From Gammaproteobacteria bacterium (GTDB lineage Bacteria > Pseudomonadota > Gammaproteobacteria > GCA-001735895), in NCBI GenBank assembly GCA_029862005.1, contig JAOTYD010000007.1, forward strand, positions 1 to 64,000: a stretch of 64,000 nt of DNA. The letters are read 5' to 3'. The notes under the pieces were generated by a model. The model saw only the letters and a program-made list of their open reading frames with translations. It had not been told where the DNA came from and did not search any database. Position numbers and translations under genes: made by a program. Each line of letters starts with the position of its first letter. Within the stretch, counting starts at the first letter, position 1. Below are positions 17,620 to 25,469 of the stretch, piece after piece.

Positions 17620-18255
17620 TCAGACCCGGTCCTTGATCGCCTCCATGACCGTCGTCATATCTGAACTGGGAACCGATACCAGCAAACCTTCATCGCGGTA
17701 AAACGATACCAGCGGGGCAGTCTGTTCGTTATACACCTGCAACCGGTTTTCGATCGCCTCCTCGGTCTCGTCATCACGTTGTACAATTTGACTGCCGCAG
17801 ACGTCACAAACACCATCCACCTTTGGCGGCTTGGACTTGACGTTGTAGATCTCACCGCAGTTGGTGCAGGTGCGGCGGGTGGTTAGCCGGTCGATAATCA
17901 CATCACGAGGGATATCGAGCTCCAGCGCGCAATCGAGCTTTTCTCCAAGTTTCGCCAGCAGGGCTTTCAAGGCTTCGGCCTGGGGTATAGTGCGCGGAAA
18001 TCCATCGAGCAGGTATCCCTGCTTGCAGTCTTCTTCCTGCAGGCGTTCTTCCATGATTCCCATGATGAGCTCGTCGGTGACCAGGTCACCGGCCTTCATC
18101 GCCGCTTCCGCCTGTTTTCCAAGTTCTGTGCCGGCGGCAACCGCACTCCGCAGAATATCGCCGGTGGATATCTGTACCGACCCGTCATGCTGCATCAAGG
18201 CTTTCGCGATCGTACCCTTACCGGCCCCGGGCGGTCCCAACAGGATGATTTTCAT
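17620..18255 (-). CDS. adk: Adenylate kinase with zinc-type lid
   Basis: Adk interconverts ATP + AMP and 2 ADP. From ATG 18255 (MKIILLGPPGAGKGT) it has 211 residues, the long-lid form. The P-loop GPPGAGKGT, the AMP-binding QISTGDILR, DGFPRTIPQA and the lid are all present. The lid carries CTNCGEIY and CDVCGS, a four-cysteine zinc site. E. coli and other enterobacterial enzymes have His/Ser/Asp/Thr at these positions, so this enzyme probably binds zinc structurally. It faces the small membrane protein gene convergently. Confidence 0.97.
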   Translation of the reverse strand: MKIILLGPPGAGKGTIAKALMQHDGSVQISTGDILRSAVAAGTELGKQAEAAMKAGDLVTDELIMGIMEERLQEEDCKQGYLLDGFPRTIPQAEALKALLAKLGEKLDCALELDIPRDVIIDRLTTRRTCTNCGEIYNVKSKPPKVDGVCDVCGSQIVQRDDETEEAIENRLQVYNEQTAPLVSFYRDEGLLVSVPSSDMTTVMEAIKDRV

Positions 18256-18338
18256 TATTTCCCCCAACTTGAATTGAAATCAGACACTTCATTCTCCGGT
18301 TTTATCCCGCCTTGGCAAGGGCCAATTCCCGGGGGCGA

Positions 18339-18764
18339 TCAACTTGTCTGGGCGCCCGTTACCGTAACGGTGATGTTACGCCGGTGCGCCCGATAGCGGT
18401 GTTCCCACAGAAAAAGGCCCTGCCAGGTTCCGAGTGCGAGCCTGCCTGCCCGTATCGGAATCGTGATTTCGGACTGGGTCAACACTGAGCGTATATGTGC
18501 GGCCATATCGTCGGGGCCTTCCTGGTCATGGAGGTATGCCGGGTCACCGTCGAGAACCAGTTTCGCGATATAATTTTCCAGGTCACGGCGCACGTTGCTG
18601 TCGGCATTTTCAGTGATTATCAGCGATGCGCTGGTGTGATTCACGAAAACATGGCATAGCCCCTGCTCGACACCGCAAGATCGCATGAACTCCTCGACCT
18701 CGCGGGTAATGTTGATCGTCCCGCGCCCCTCGGTCTGAACCGTTATCGTTTGCTGCTCAATCAT
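18339..18764 (-). CDS. yjbQ: YjbQ family (UPF0047) protein
   Basis: The family has a small beta-barrel trimer fold, and members have been described as having weak thiamine-phosphate synthase activity; the physiological role is unclear. The 141-residue protein shows the conserved HVFVNHTSASLIITENAD and HDQEGPDDMAAHIRSVL regions. GRLALGTWQGLFLWEHR is also present; its His/Asp/Glu residues are likely metal ligands. Length is typical (about 140). It is a single gene on the minus strand, 83 bp upstream of adk in the direction of transcription. Confidence 0.9.
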   Translation of the reverse strand: MIEQQTITVQTEGRGTINITREVEEFMRSCGVEQGLCHVFVNHTSASLIITENADSNVRRDLENYIAKLVLDGDPAYLHDQEGPDDMAAHIRSVLTQSEITIPIRAGRLALGTWQGLFLWEHRYRAHRRNITVTVTGAQTS

Positions 18765-18820
18765 CCGATAATTTTAACATCCGAGCCTCACTTCAACTAA
18801 TAGTAAGCCATTGTCCGTAA

Positions 18821-18948
18821 CCACCTCGGGACATGTTACGCAAAAGACGCTTCCAACCGGCGCACGCGCCGGTTGGTCCATCCATGGAACCGCTTGGAGC
18901 GCGGCGTCCCTGCCGCGCTACACTTTTGCGTAACATGTCCCGAGGTGG
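18821..18948. repeat. Nested palindromic element with 26-bp perfect terminal inverted repeats
   Basis: The outer arms 18821-18846 and 18923-18948 are perfect 26-base reverse complements (outer ends ccacctcggg / cccgaggtgg). Inside are two more perfect hairpins: ccaaccggcgc / gcgccggttgg at 18853-18876 and agcgcggc / gccgcgct at 18898-18919. The whole 128 bases can fold as one long stem carrying two side hairpins, a cloverleaf-like shape. It contains no ORF. This is the architecture of a MITE or complex REP/BIME-type intergenic repeat. No clear flanking target duplication is visible. No second copy was noticed in this window. Confidence 0.8.
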
Positions 18949-19081
18949 CTACTCATGAGGTGACAGAATTCGGTAAAGGTCTATTTCTGAGCACGCTTAC
19001 AGTCGAGGTGGGAGTTCTGAAAAGCTGAATCAGAGCTCGAACCGTTGGAAATGGTTTATAACTGAGATGGTGTGCTTGGGA
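18949..19081. other. Intergenic remainder between palindromic element and nadB
   Basis: With the element, the gene-free stretch between yjbQ and nadB is 317 bases. Apart from the palindrome I see no gene, promoter or terminator in 18765-18820 or 18949-19081. Confidence 0.6.
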
Positions 19082-20698
19082 TTAGATCGAGGCGAGTTTG
19101 GCGGGTTTTTGTTTGAGTTGCTGGGGATCGAGGATGGTTGGGCCGAGGTACTCGTCGCTGGTTTCGGGGTAGTCGAGCGTGAAATGCAGGCCGCGACTCT
19201 CTTTGCGCATCAGCGCGGAGCGGATGATCAGGTCGGCGACCACGACCAGGTTACGCAGCTCCAGCAGATCGGGGGATACCTTGTAATTGCCGTAGTACTC
19301 GTTGATTTCGCTTTTCAGCAGGTCGGTACGATGCAGGGCGCGCTCGAGGCGCTTGTTGGTGCGCACGATACCGACGTAGTCCCACATGAAACGCCGCAGT
19401 TCATCCCAGTTGTGGGCCACGACGATGTCTTCATCAGAATCGGTAACCTGGGATTCGTCCCAGCGCTCAAGCTCAGGCAAAGCGGCAGCGGTATCGATTT
19501 CCGAGGCAATTTGTCGTGCCGCGGCCCGGGAAAACACCAGGCATTCGAGCAGGGAATTGCTGGCCATCCGATTTGCACCGTGTAATCCCGAGTAGGTAAC
19601 CTCGCCGATGGCATAGAGATTATCCAGGTCCGTGTGTCCATCAATATCAACCATGACACCGCCGCAGGTGTAGTGGGCTGCAGGAACGACCGGAATTGGT
19701 TGTCTGGTGATATCGATGTCATATTCGAGGCAGCGCCGGTAAATGGCCGGAAAGTGGGATTTGATGAAAGCCCGGCTTTTATGACTGATATCGAGGAAGA
19801 CGCACTCGATACCCAGGCGTTTTATTTCATGATCGATTGCGCGCGCCACGGTATCACGTGGAGCGAGTTCGGCGCGTTCGTCGAAACGCCGCATGAAGCG
19901 TTCCCCATCGGGCAGCAATAACTTACCGCCTTCACCGCGAACAGCCTCGGTAATCAAAAAGGTCCTGGCTTCGGGATGGTAGAGACAGGTCGGGTGAAAC
20001 TGGTTGAATTCCATATTGGCGACCCTGCATCCGGCACGCCAGGCCATTGCAATGCCATCGCCGGTGGAGCCGTCAGGATTACTGGTGTAAAGATATGACT
20101 TGCTCGCGCCACCGGTGGCGAGAATAAATTTATGTGCTTTGAATACATCGACATGCTGGTCAAAACGATTGTAAGCATATAGACCTGCGCATTTACCTTC
20201 ATTGCGAATCAGGTCAACAGCGATATGTTGATGGAAAACCTTTATATTGCGCCTTTCGGCGATATGCGCCTGCAGGGTTTGCTGCATGGCCTTGCCAGTG
20301 GAATCGGCGACATGTACGACCCGGCGCTTGCTGTGCCCCCCTTCGCGGGTCAAATGGTAGGCACTGTCAATAATTTCCGGGTTGTCCAGAGAAAACGGCA
20401 TGCCGAGATCGGCCAGCCATTCGATGCATTCGGCGCCATTGGCGGTTACAAAATTAACCACGGATTCGTCGCACAAACCCGCGCCGGCACCGAGGGTGTC
20501 CCGGGTATGCAAATCGACACTGTCTTCAGGATCGAGCACCGCGGATATTCCACCCTGGGCCCAGTAGCTCGAAGTCTGTTCGAGCGGTGTCTTGGCCAGA
20601 ATTGCAATTTCGATCGATGTGGGCAAATGCAATGCCGCAGCGAGGCCTGCCGTACCGGATCCGATAATGACAACGTCGAACTTGTGCTGATTACTCAT
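19082..20698 (-). CDS. nadB: L-aspartate oxidase
   Basis: NadB is the FAD enzyme that oxidises aspartate to iminoaspartate, the first step of bacterial NAD synthesis. From ATG 20698 (MSNQHKFDVVIIGSGTAGLAAALHL) it has 538 residues, matching E. coli (540). The dinucleotide-binding GSGTAGLAAAL, SSYWAQGGISAVL, NQFHPTCLYHPEARTFLITE and HGANRMASNSLLE segments are all intact, followed by the C-terminal helical domain. The upstream extension to 20746 is unconserved and was not used. It is divergent from rpoE, the same neighbourhood as in E. coli and Pseudomonas. Confidence 0.97.
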   Translation of the reverse strand: MSNQHKFDVVIIGSGTAGLAAALHLPTSIEIAILAKTPLEQTSSYWAQGGISAVLDPEDSVDLHTRDTLGAGAGLCDESVVNFVTANGAECIEWLADLGMPFSLDNPEIIDSAYHLTREGGHSKRRVVHVADSTGKAMQQTLQAHIAERRNIKVFHQHIAVDLIRNEGKCAGLYAYNRFDQHVDVFKAHKFILATGGASKSYLYTSNPDGSTGDGIAMAWRAGCRVANMEFNQFHPTCLYHPEARTFLITEAVRGEGGKLLLPDGERFMRRFDERAELAPRDTVARAIDHEIKRLGIECVFLDISHKSRAFIKSHFPAIYRRCLEYDIDITRQPIPVVPAAHYTCGGVMVDIDGHTDLDNLYAIGEVTYSGLHGANRMASNSLLECLVFSRAAARQIASEIDTAAALPELERWDESQVTDSDEDIVVAHNWDELRRFMWDYVGIVRTNKRLERALHRTDLLKSEINEYYGNYKVSPDLLELRNLVVVADLIIRSALMRKESRGLHFTLDYPETSDEYLGPTILDPQQLKQKPAKLASI

Positions 20699-20766
20699 AT
20701 AGTAATCTCTGAAAATGGGCTGCCAGTATAGTGAAATCCTGCACAACTCAAAACCCCGGAGTAGGC

Positions 20767-20794
20767 AGAACTTTTTATTATATAATCTGTCTCT
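20767..20794 (+). promoter_or_regulatory. Candidate sigma-E autoregulatory promoter of rpoE
   Basis: AGAACTT at 20767-20773 resembles the sigma-E -35 box GGAACTT. TCTCT at 20790-20794 follows after 16 bp, near the consensus -10 TCTGA/TCTAA. A sigma-70-like TATAAT at 20781-20786 overlaps but has no good -35. Sigma-E genes commonly have autoregulated promoters. Confidence 0.4.
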
Positions 20795-20858
20795 ATCGCG
20801 GGGATCAGATTAAAAAATTCTGTTATTTCCTCAAACTATAATTAAACCAGGGATATAA

Positions 20859-21434
20859 ATGGGGACTAATCTGCTCGATGCAGAGTTGGTGAAACGGGTA
20901 CAGGCCGGAGAGACCGACGCCTTTGATATCCTGGTGCAAAAGTATCAGCACAAGGTGATCAATTTGGTCGGCAGGTTTGTGTCGGATCCGGCGGAGTGCC
21001 AGGATATTTCCCAGGATGCCTTTATCAAGGCGTTCAGGGCGATCGGCAATTTTAGGGGTGATAGCCAGTTTTACACCTGGCTTTACCGAATTGCGGCCAA
21101 CACGGCTAAAAATCATCTTGCATCACGTGCGCGGAAGTCGCCCGGTTATGCGGTAGATGTCGATGATGCCGAGCATTTTGAGGGTGAGTCCGGACTCAAG
21201 GAATTTGCCAATCCTGAAAATCTGCTGCTGACGGATGAAATAAGGGCAACGATTTTCAGCGCGATTGAAAAATTACCCGATGATTTGAAGTCGGCAATTA
21301 CCTTGCGTGAACTCGATGGTTTGAGCTATGAAGAGATTGCAGAGGTCATGGATTGTCCTATCGGCACGGTTCGATCCAGAATATTTCGTGCCAGAGATGT
21401 AATAGATAAGGAACTTAGACCCCTATTAGAGTGA
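20859..21434 (+). CDS. rpoE: RNA polymerase sigma factor RpoE (AlgU)
   Basis: This is an ECF sigma factor for the envelope stress response. The 191-residue protein has exactly the E. coli length. Region 2 is visible in DAFDILVQKYQHKVINLVGR and QDISQDAFIKAFRAIGNFRG, with WLYRIAANTAKNHL. Region 4 shows LPDDLKSAITLRELDGLSYE and GTVRSRIFRAR. It is followed by rseA, rseB, rseC and mucD in the order of the Pseudomonas algU-mucABCD locus, so its activity should be controlled by RseA sequestration and RseA proteolysis. Confidence 0.97.
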   Translation: MGTNLLDAELVKRVQAGETDAFDILVQKYQHKVINLVGRFVSDPAECQDISQDAFIKAFRAIGNFRGDSQFYTWLYRIAANTAKNHLASRARKSPGYAVDVDDAEHFEGESGLKEFANPENLLLTDEIRATIFSAIEKLPDDLKSAITLRELDGLSYEEIAEVMDCPIGTVRSRIFRARDVIDKELRPLLE

Positions 21435-21462
21435 CTAAGTACCTGAATATATCAGACATAAT

Positions 21463-22116
21463 ATGAATGATGGCTTAATGCGGGACCAGGAAATGACAGA
21501 TCAAGACGAAAAATTATCGTTCCTTTTGGACGATCATCCCGGCGAAAACGCCGATACAAACCTCGAAGAGGTGATGGGTGACGTTAATTTGCAGTACCGT
21601 GCGCGGCGCTACCGGATGATTGGTGAGGTCATACGACACGAACTACCGGAAGCGATTGATACGAATTTCCACATCAATGTCATGGCGCAAATTCGTAACC
21701 AGGAGTCAGATCCGGTAACCGGGTCAGCAGTGCCGGAAACAAACGCGGGAAATACGTCGATTCTGAGCTGGATCGGATTGAAACCTTTCGCTGGCCTGGC
21801 GGTGGCAGCCAGTGTCGCGATTGTTACGGTTGCATTGTGGCAACCGCTCAAGCAAGAGTCGGGGCAGGGCGATACCGGCCTCGTTTCGGCCGAACAGCAA
21901 AAAATTCAGCAACTGGTCAGGCAACAGGTCCCGGGTGGCGTGGTCACGGCTTCAACCCAGGTGCAGCCGCTCGGCATGCGCTGGAAAGTAGAGCGTGATA
22001 TGCCCGAACTGCAACAAAAGCTGAATGCATACCTGGTGACGCATACCGAGTACTCCAATTCGATGCAAAGTTTAATTCCACAGGCCCGCGTGGCGGGATT
22101 CGATTCACAACAATGA
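21463..22116 (+). CDS. rseA: Anti-sigma-E factor RseA (MucA-like)
   Basis: RseA is a single-pass inner membrane protein that holds sigma-E inactive until cleaved by a DegS-type protease and RseP. Up to 217 residues are encoded. The N-terminal cytoplasmic domain has LSFLLDDHPGENADTN and a YRMIGEVIRHELP segment that fits the sigma-binding region. One membrane helix lies at about residues 108-126, followed by a periplasmic domain rich in Gln. The start is uncertain: ATG 21463, or ATG 21493 (MTDQDEKLSFLLDD), which better matches the family. It lies 28 bp after rpoE. Confidence 0.9.
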   Translation: MNDGLMRDQEMTDQDEKLSFLLDDHPGENADTNLEEVMGDVNLQYRARRYRMIGEVIRHELPEAIDTNFHINVMAQIRNQESDPVTGSAVPETNAGNTSILSWIGLKPFAGLAVAASVAIVTVALWQPLKQESGQGDTGLVSAEQQKIQQLVRQQVPGGVVTASTQVQPLGMRWKVERDMPELQQKLNAYLVTHTEYSNSMQSLIPQARVAGFDSQQ

Positions 22117-22129
22117 CCCGAGAGCAAGC

Positions 22130-23095
22130 TTGACTAATTTATCGACGAGACTGCTTCCGATCCTGATATCTTCGCTGGCTAGCCTGCCGGTTTTTGCCGA
22201 TCCGGCGATGGATTGGGTCCAGAAAATGTCTGACTCGATGCGAAACCTTAACTACCAGGGCGATTTCGTTTACGTGCATGAAAACCACCTTGAAAGTATG
22301 CAAATTTCGCACTACCGGGATGAGCATGGCGAGAAGGAACGACTGGTTTCGCTCAACGGCGAGGCCCGTGAAGTCATTCGCGATAATCAGAATCTGACCT
22401 GCATCTGGCCCTCGAGCCGTAAGGTGGTCGTTGACCTGTCACGTAAAAACAGTTTTTCACCCATATTTATTCCGGAGGATATTGCCCGGCTGGAAAAATT
22501 CTATGAAATGAAGCTGCTGGGAAAGGACCGCATTGCTAACATGGATACCGTTATTGTTCATATCGACCCGAAAGACAACTACCGCTATGGCATGAAGTTC
22601 TGGATCAACGAGCAAAACGGGTTAATGATGGGATCGAACCTCATCAACGAAAACGGAAAGGTCGTTGAGAAAGTCATGTTTACGAACCTGAAACTGTTTA
22701 CCGGTGATGATAAACCGGTGATAAACACGATGCCGCAGATCGACGAGAACTACACCATGCTGCGCTACCACAGTGGAGACAGCTCGAAATCGTTTGCGGC
22801 GGATAGTTCGTGGCAGCTGGGGCGAACACCCGGTGGCTTCTGGCGCGAATCGGTGATGAAACGAAAAGTTCCCGGCACCGAGCACTTCGTACATCAAATG
22901 ATCTATACCGATGGCCTGGCCTCGCTTTCGATATTCATTGAACGCCAGACAGGTGTCACCCACCAGGGCGGCACGTCAATGGGCGCGGTCAACGCTTTTA
23001 TCCGAATTCTTCATGATTACTCGGTGACTGCAATCGGCGAAGTGCCGGCGTTAACCGTAAAAGAGGTCGCCGAATCGATATCCTACCGGCAGTAA
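22130..23095 (+). CDS. rseB: Sigma-E regulatory protein RseB (MucB)
   Basis: RseB is periplasmic, binds RseA, shields it from proteolysis and senses mislocalised lipopolysaccharide or lipoprotein. The 321-residue protein begins at a TTG codon (22130) after GAGAGC, with a signal peptide ending near FADP (residue 24). The N-terminal lipoprotein-like domain (NLNYQGDFVYVHENHLESM) and the C-terminal domain (GWRL-type region here FWRESVMKRKVPGTEHFVHQ, then YTDGLASLSIFIE) match MucB. It follows rseA by 13 bp. Confidence 0.95.
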   Translation: MTNLSTRLLPILISSLASLPVFADPAMDWVQKMSDSMRNLNYQGDFVYVHENHLESMQISHYRDEHGEKERLVSLNGEAREVIRDNQNLTCIWPSSRKVVVDLSRKNSFSPIFIPEDIARLEKFYEMKLLGKDRIANMDTVIVHIDPKDNYRYGMKFWINEQNGLMMGSNLINENGKVVEKVMFTNLKLFTGDDKPVINTMPQIDENYTMLRYHSGDSSKSFAADSSWQLGRTPGGFWRESVMKRKVPGTEHFVHQMIYTDGLASLSIFIERQTGVTHQGGTSMGAVNAFIRILHDYSVTAIGEVPALTVKEVAESISYRQ

Positions 23096-23205
23096 TAGTT
23101 ATCATGAAGTCGCCGATCGGGGGTACAGCCCACAGGTGTAACTTGCGGCCGCGTCAAATAGAGATCAAAATCAGCTTTTCTTTATAACGAATTAATCCTG
23201 CTCGA

Positions 23206-23658
23206 ATGATTACCGAAACAGCGATTGTCACCCGCCGTGATGGCAGACTGGTTGAACTGGAGTTGCAACGGAACTCGACCTGTGGCCAATGCGAACTTAG
23301 TAAGGGCTGCGGTACCGGTGCTCTCGGCCGTTTGCTCGGACATCGCAGCAAACCAATACTGATCGAAACCGACCATCAACTGGAGCCCGGTGACCGACTG
23401 GAGCTGGGATTATCTGAATCCGCGCTGGTCAAGGCCAGCCTGACGATTTATGGCTTACCGCTTCTGGGTATGGTTTGCGCGGGATTGCTGGCCGCCCTGG
23501 TCGCTGCGCCGGAAGTGATAGTCGCGCTGGCCGCATTGGCCGGTTTTTTTGCGGGCTATAAATTAGCCGGTTTTCTTACCAATGCACTTGACGCTGAGCA
23601 GTTGGCACCCTATATCGTTGATATCATCGTGAACCCCGAACTCCATTCGAGGTCATAA
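23206..23658 (+). CDS. rseC: Positive regulator of sigma-E, RseC/MucC family
   Basis: RseC is an inner membrane protein with a cysteine-rich cytoplasmic N terminus. It is linked to sigma-E control and, through its relatives, to electron-transfer complexes. In this 150-residue protein the Cys cluster is CGQCELSKGCG (about residues 26-36), matching the family pattern. Two membrane helices follow at about residues 80-98 and 101-119. A gap of 110 bp separates it from rseB, but orientation and order are the standard ones. Confidence 0.9.
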   Translation: MITETAIVTRRDGRLVELELQRNSTCGQCELSKGCGTGALGRLLGHRSKPILIETDHQLEPGDRLELGLSESALVKASLTIYGLPLLGMVCAGLLAALVAAPEVIVALAALAGFFAGYKLAGFLTNALDAEQLAPYIVDIIVNPELHSRS

Positions 23659-23688
23659 GATTGTATTTATAATTTTTGGGAAGTTTTA

Positions 23689-25104
23689 ATGAAATATCTA
23701 AGCAAGCAAATTTATCAAATCGTTTTTGCCGTTGTTCTGTTCATGCCGTTGGTGGCTCAGGCTGCATTACCCGATTTCACGAGAATTGTCGACCAGGCCA
23801 AGGATTCAGTGGTCAATATCAGTACCAAGTCAAAACCAAAACCCACCAGGTCCCGCGAATACGAAATTCCCGAGCTGCCTGAAGGATCGCCATTCGGAGA
23901 ATTATTCGAAAAGTTTTTTGATCGCGATGAATTCGATCGCAGGCGACGTGACGCGCAATCTCTCGGTTCCGGATTTATCGTCTCCAAAGATGGTTATATT
24001 TTAACCAATCACCACGTTATTGAAGGCGCAGACGAAGTAATCGTGCGCATGTCCAACCGCAGGGAATATGTCGCTAAAATCATTGGATCCGACGAGGCAT
24101 CCGATATCGCGGTGTTAAAGGTCGAGGCCGATGACCTGCCGGTGCTGGAGTTTGGTGATTCCGACAAGCTTAAGGTCGGTGAATGGGTGCTTGCGATCGG
24201 ATCGCCTTTCGGATTCGACCACAGCGTAACCGCGGGGATCGTCAGCGCCAAGGGTCGCAGCCTGCCCAGTGACAACTATGTTCCCTTCATCCAGACCGAC
24301 GTCGCGATAAATCCGGGAAATTCCGGTGGACCGCTTTTCAACCTGGATGGCGAGGTCATCGGTATTAACTCCCAGATATACAGCCGTACCGGCGGTTTCA
24401 TGGGATTGTCTTTTGCGATCCCGATCGAAATGGCGGTTGACGTCGCCAACCAGATTAAAGAGACCGGTTCGGTCTCGCGGGGCTGGCTCGGCGTATTGAT
24501 ACAGGAAGTTACCCGGGAGCTCGCAGAATCATTTGGTATGGACAATCCGCACGGTGCCCTGGTTGCCAAGGTACTGGATGACAGTCCCGCTGCCCAGGCC
24601 GGGCTCGAAGTCGGCGATGTCATCGTTGAATTCAACGGCAAGAAAGTGATGCGCTCGAGTGGATTACCGCCTTTGGTGGGTCGGGCCAAGGTTGGCGAAG
24701 AGGCACGGGTTACGGTGATACGTGACAAGAAACGGCGTACCATCGGCGTTCAGATAGCCGAGTTGCCAACCGCGATAACCCAGGCTTCATTCACCCCGAA
24801 AGAAGAGAAAACAAAGGAAGGTTCAGCTCTCGGCATGAAGGTTGAGGCCTTGAGCAGCGAAGCCAGCAAGCGGCTAAAAATAGAAAATGGCGTACAGGTT
24901 GTTGAAGTAGATGAATACGGACCAGCCAGTGATGCCGGAATTATCAGGGGTGACGTCATCACCATGATCGATAACCAGGAAATCGATTCGCTGGATGACT
25001 TTGCGGTGATTACTGACGAATTAAAATCAGGCAAGTCGGTGGCACTATTAGTGCAACGCCGTGCCGGACCGGTATTCCTCGCGATACGTCCGGAAGACTC
25101 GTAA
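23689..25104 (+). CDS. mucD: Periplasmic serine protease MucD/DegP-like
   Basis: This HtrA-family protease/chaperone degrades misfolded envelope proteins. The 471-residue protein has a signal peptide (cleavage near AQAALPDF). The trypsin-like domain has its triad in LTNHHVIEGADE (His), ASDIAVLKVE (Asp) and INPGNSGGPLFN (Ser), and two PDZ domains begin near residues 265 and 375. Placement after rseC corresponds to Pseudomonas mucD. Its 3' end overlaps, in another frame, the reading frame of the next small gene. Confidence 0.96.
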   Translation: MKYLSKQIYQIVFAVVLFMPLVAQAALPDFTRIVDQAKDSVVNISTKSKPKPTRSREYEIPELPEGSPFGELFEKFFDRDEFDRRRRDAQSLGSGFIVSKDGYILTNHHVIEGADEVIVRMSNRREYVAKIIGSDEASDIAVLKVEADDLPVLEFGDSDKLKVGEWVLAIGSPFGFDHSVTAGIVSAKGRSLPSDNYVPFIQTDVAINPGNSGGPLFNLDGEVIGINSQIYSRTGGFMGLSFAIPIEMAVDVANQIKETGSVSRGWLGVLIQEVTRELAESFGMDNPHGALVAKVLDDSPAAQAGLEVGDVIVEFNGKKVMRSSGLPPLVGRAKVGEEARVTVIRDKKRRTIGVQIAELPTAITQASFTPKEEKTKEGSALGMKVEALSSEASKRLKIENGVQVVEVDEYGPASDAGIIRGDVITMIDNQEIDSLDDFAVITDELKSGKSVALLVQRRAGPVFLAIRPEDS

Positions 25105-25372
25105 GCTTCGGCGACTGACTGGCGCAAGCCGATTGGAGCTTACTCTCTACTACCGGGAACAATGCCATCTGTGCGATGCGATGCGCAAAGCACTGGTGGT
25201 ATTTGCCCGAAAAAATCCCTCGGTGAGCTGGAATGAGCTGGATATTGACCGGGATACGGAATTGATCCGGCGGTTTGACGCCCGGGTTCCAGTACTGTGC
25301 TACGGTGATACCGAAATCTGCCATTTTTTTTTCGATGAATCGGCATTGATAGCGGTGATGGCTTTAGCGTAA
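25061..25372 (+). CDS. Glutaredoxin-like protein (DUF836 type)
   Basis: The core [20 protein letters not shown] with a CxxC active-site-like pair, followed by [16 protein letters not shown] and [10 protein letters not shown], is a small thioredoxin-fold protein of the glutaredoxin-like DUF836 family. The start is uncertain. GTG 25061 lies inside mucD and gives 103 residues with an unconserved basic leader. TTG 25133 would begin immediately before the fold. The location between mucD and lepA suggests cotranscription with the sigma-E operon. Substrate and reductant are unknown. Confidence 0.75.
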   Translation: MPDRYSSRYVRKTRKLRRLTGASRLELTLYYREQCHLCDAMRKALVVFARKNPSVSWNELDIDRDTELIRRFDARVPVLCYGDTEICHFFFDESALIAVMALA

Positions 25373-25469
25373 ACTCACCGGGTTTTTTCATCCAGGGCCA
25401 GATCTTTATACGCTGGCAAATCACCAAGTTCGCGAAATCATCAAGCCGGGCAGGGCGGCTACTATACTT

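Noticed and set aside
18821-18948. Rho-independent terminator for yjbQ or nadB
   Set aside because: The structure is far larger than a terminator, lacks a T-run after the stem, and lies upstream of yjbQ rather than after it.
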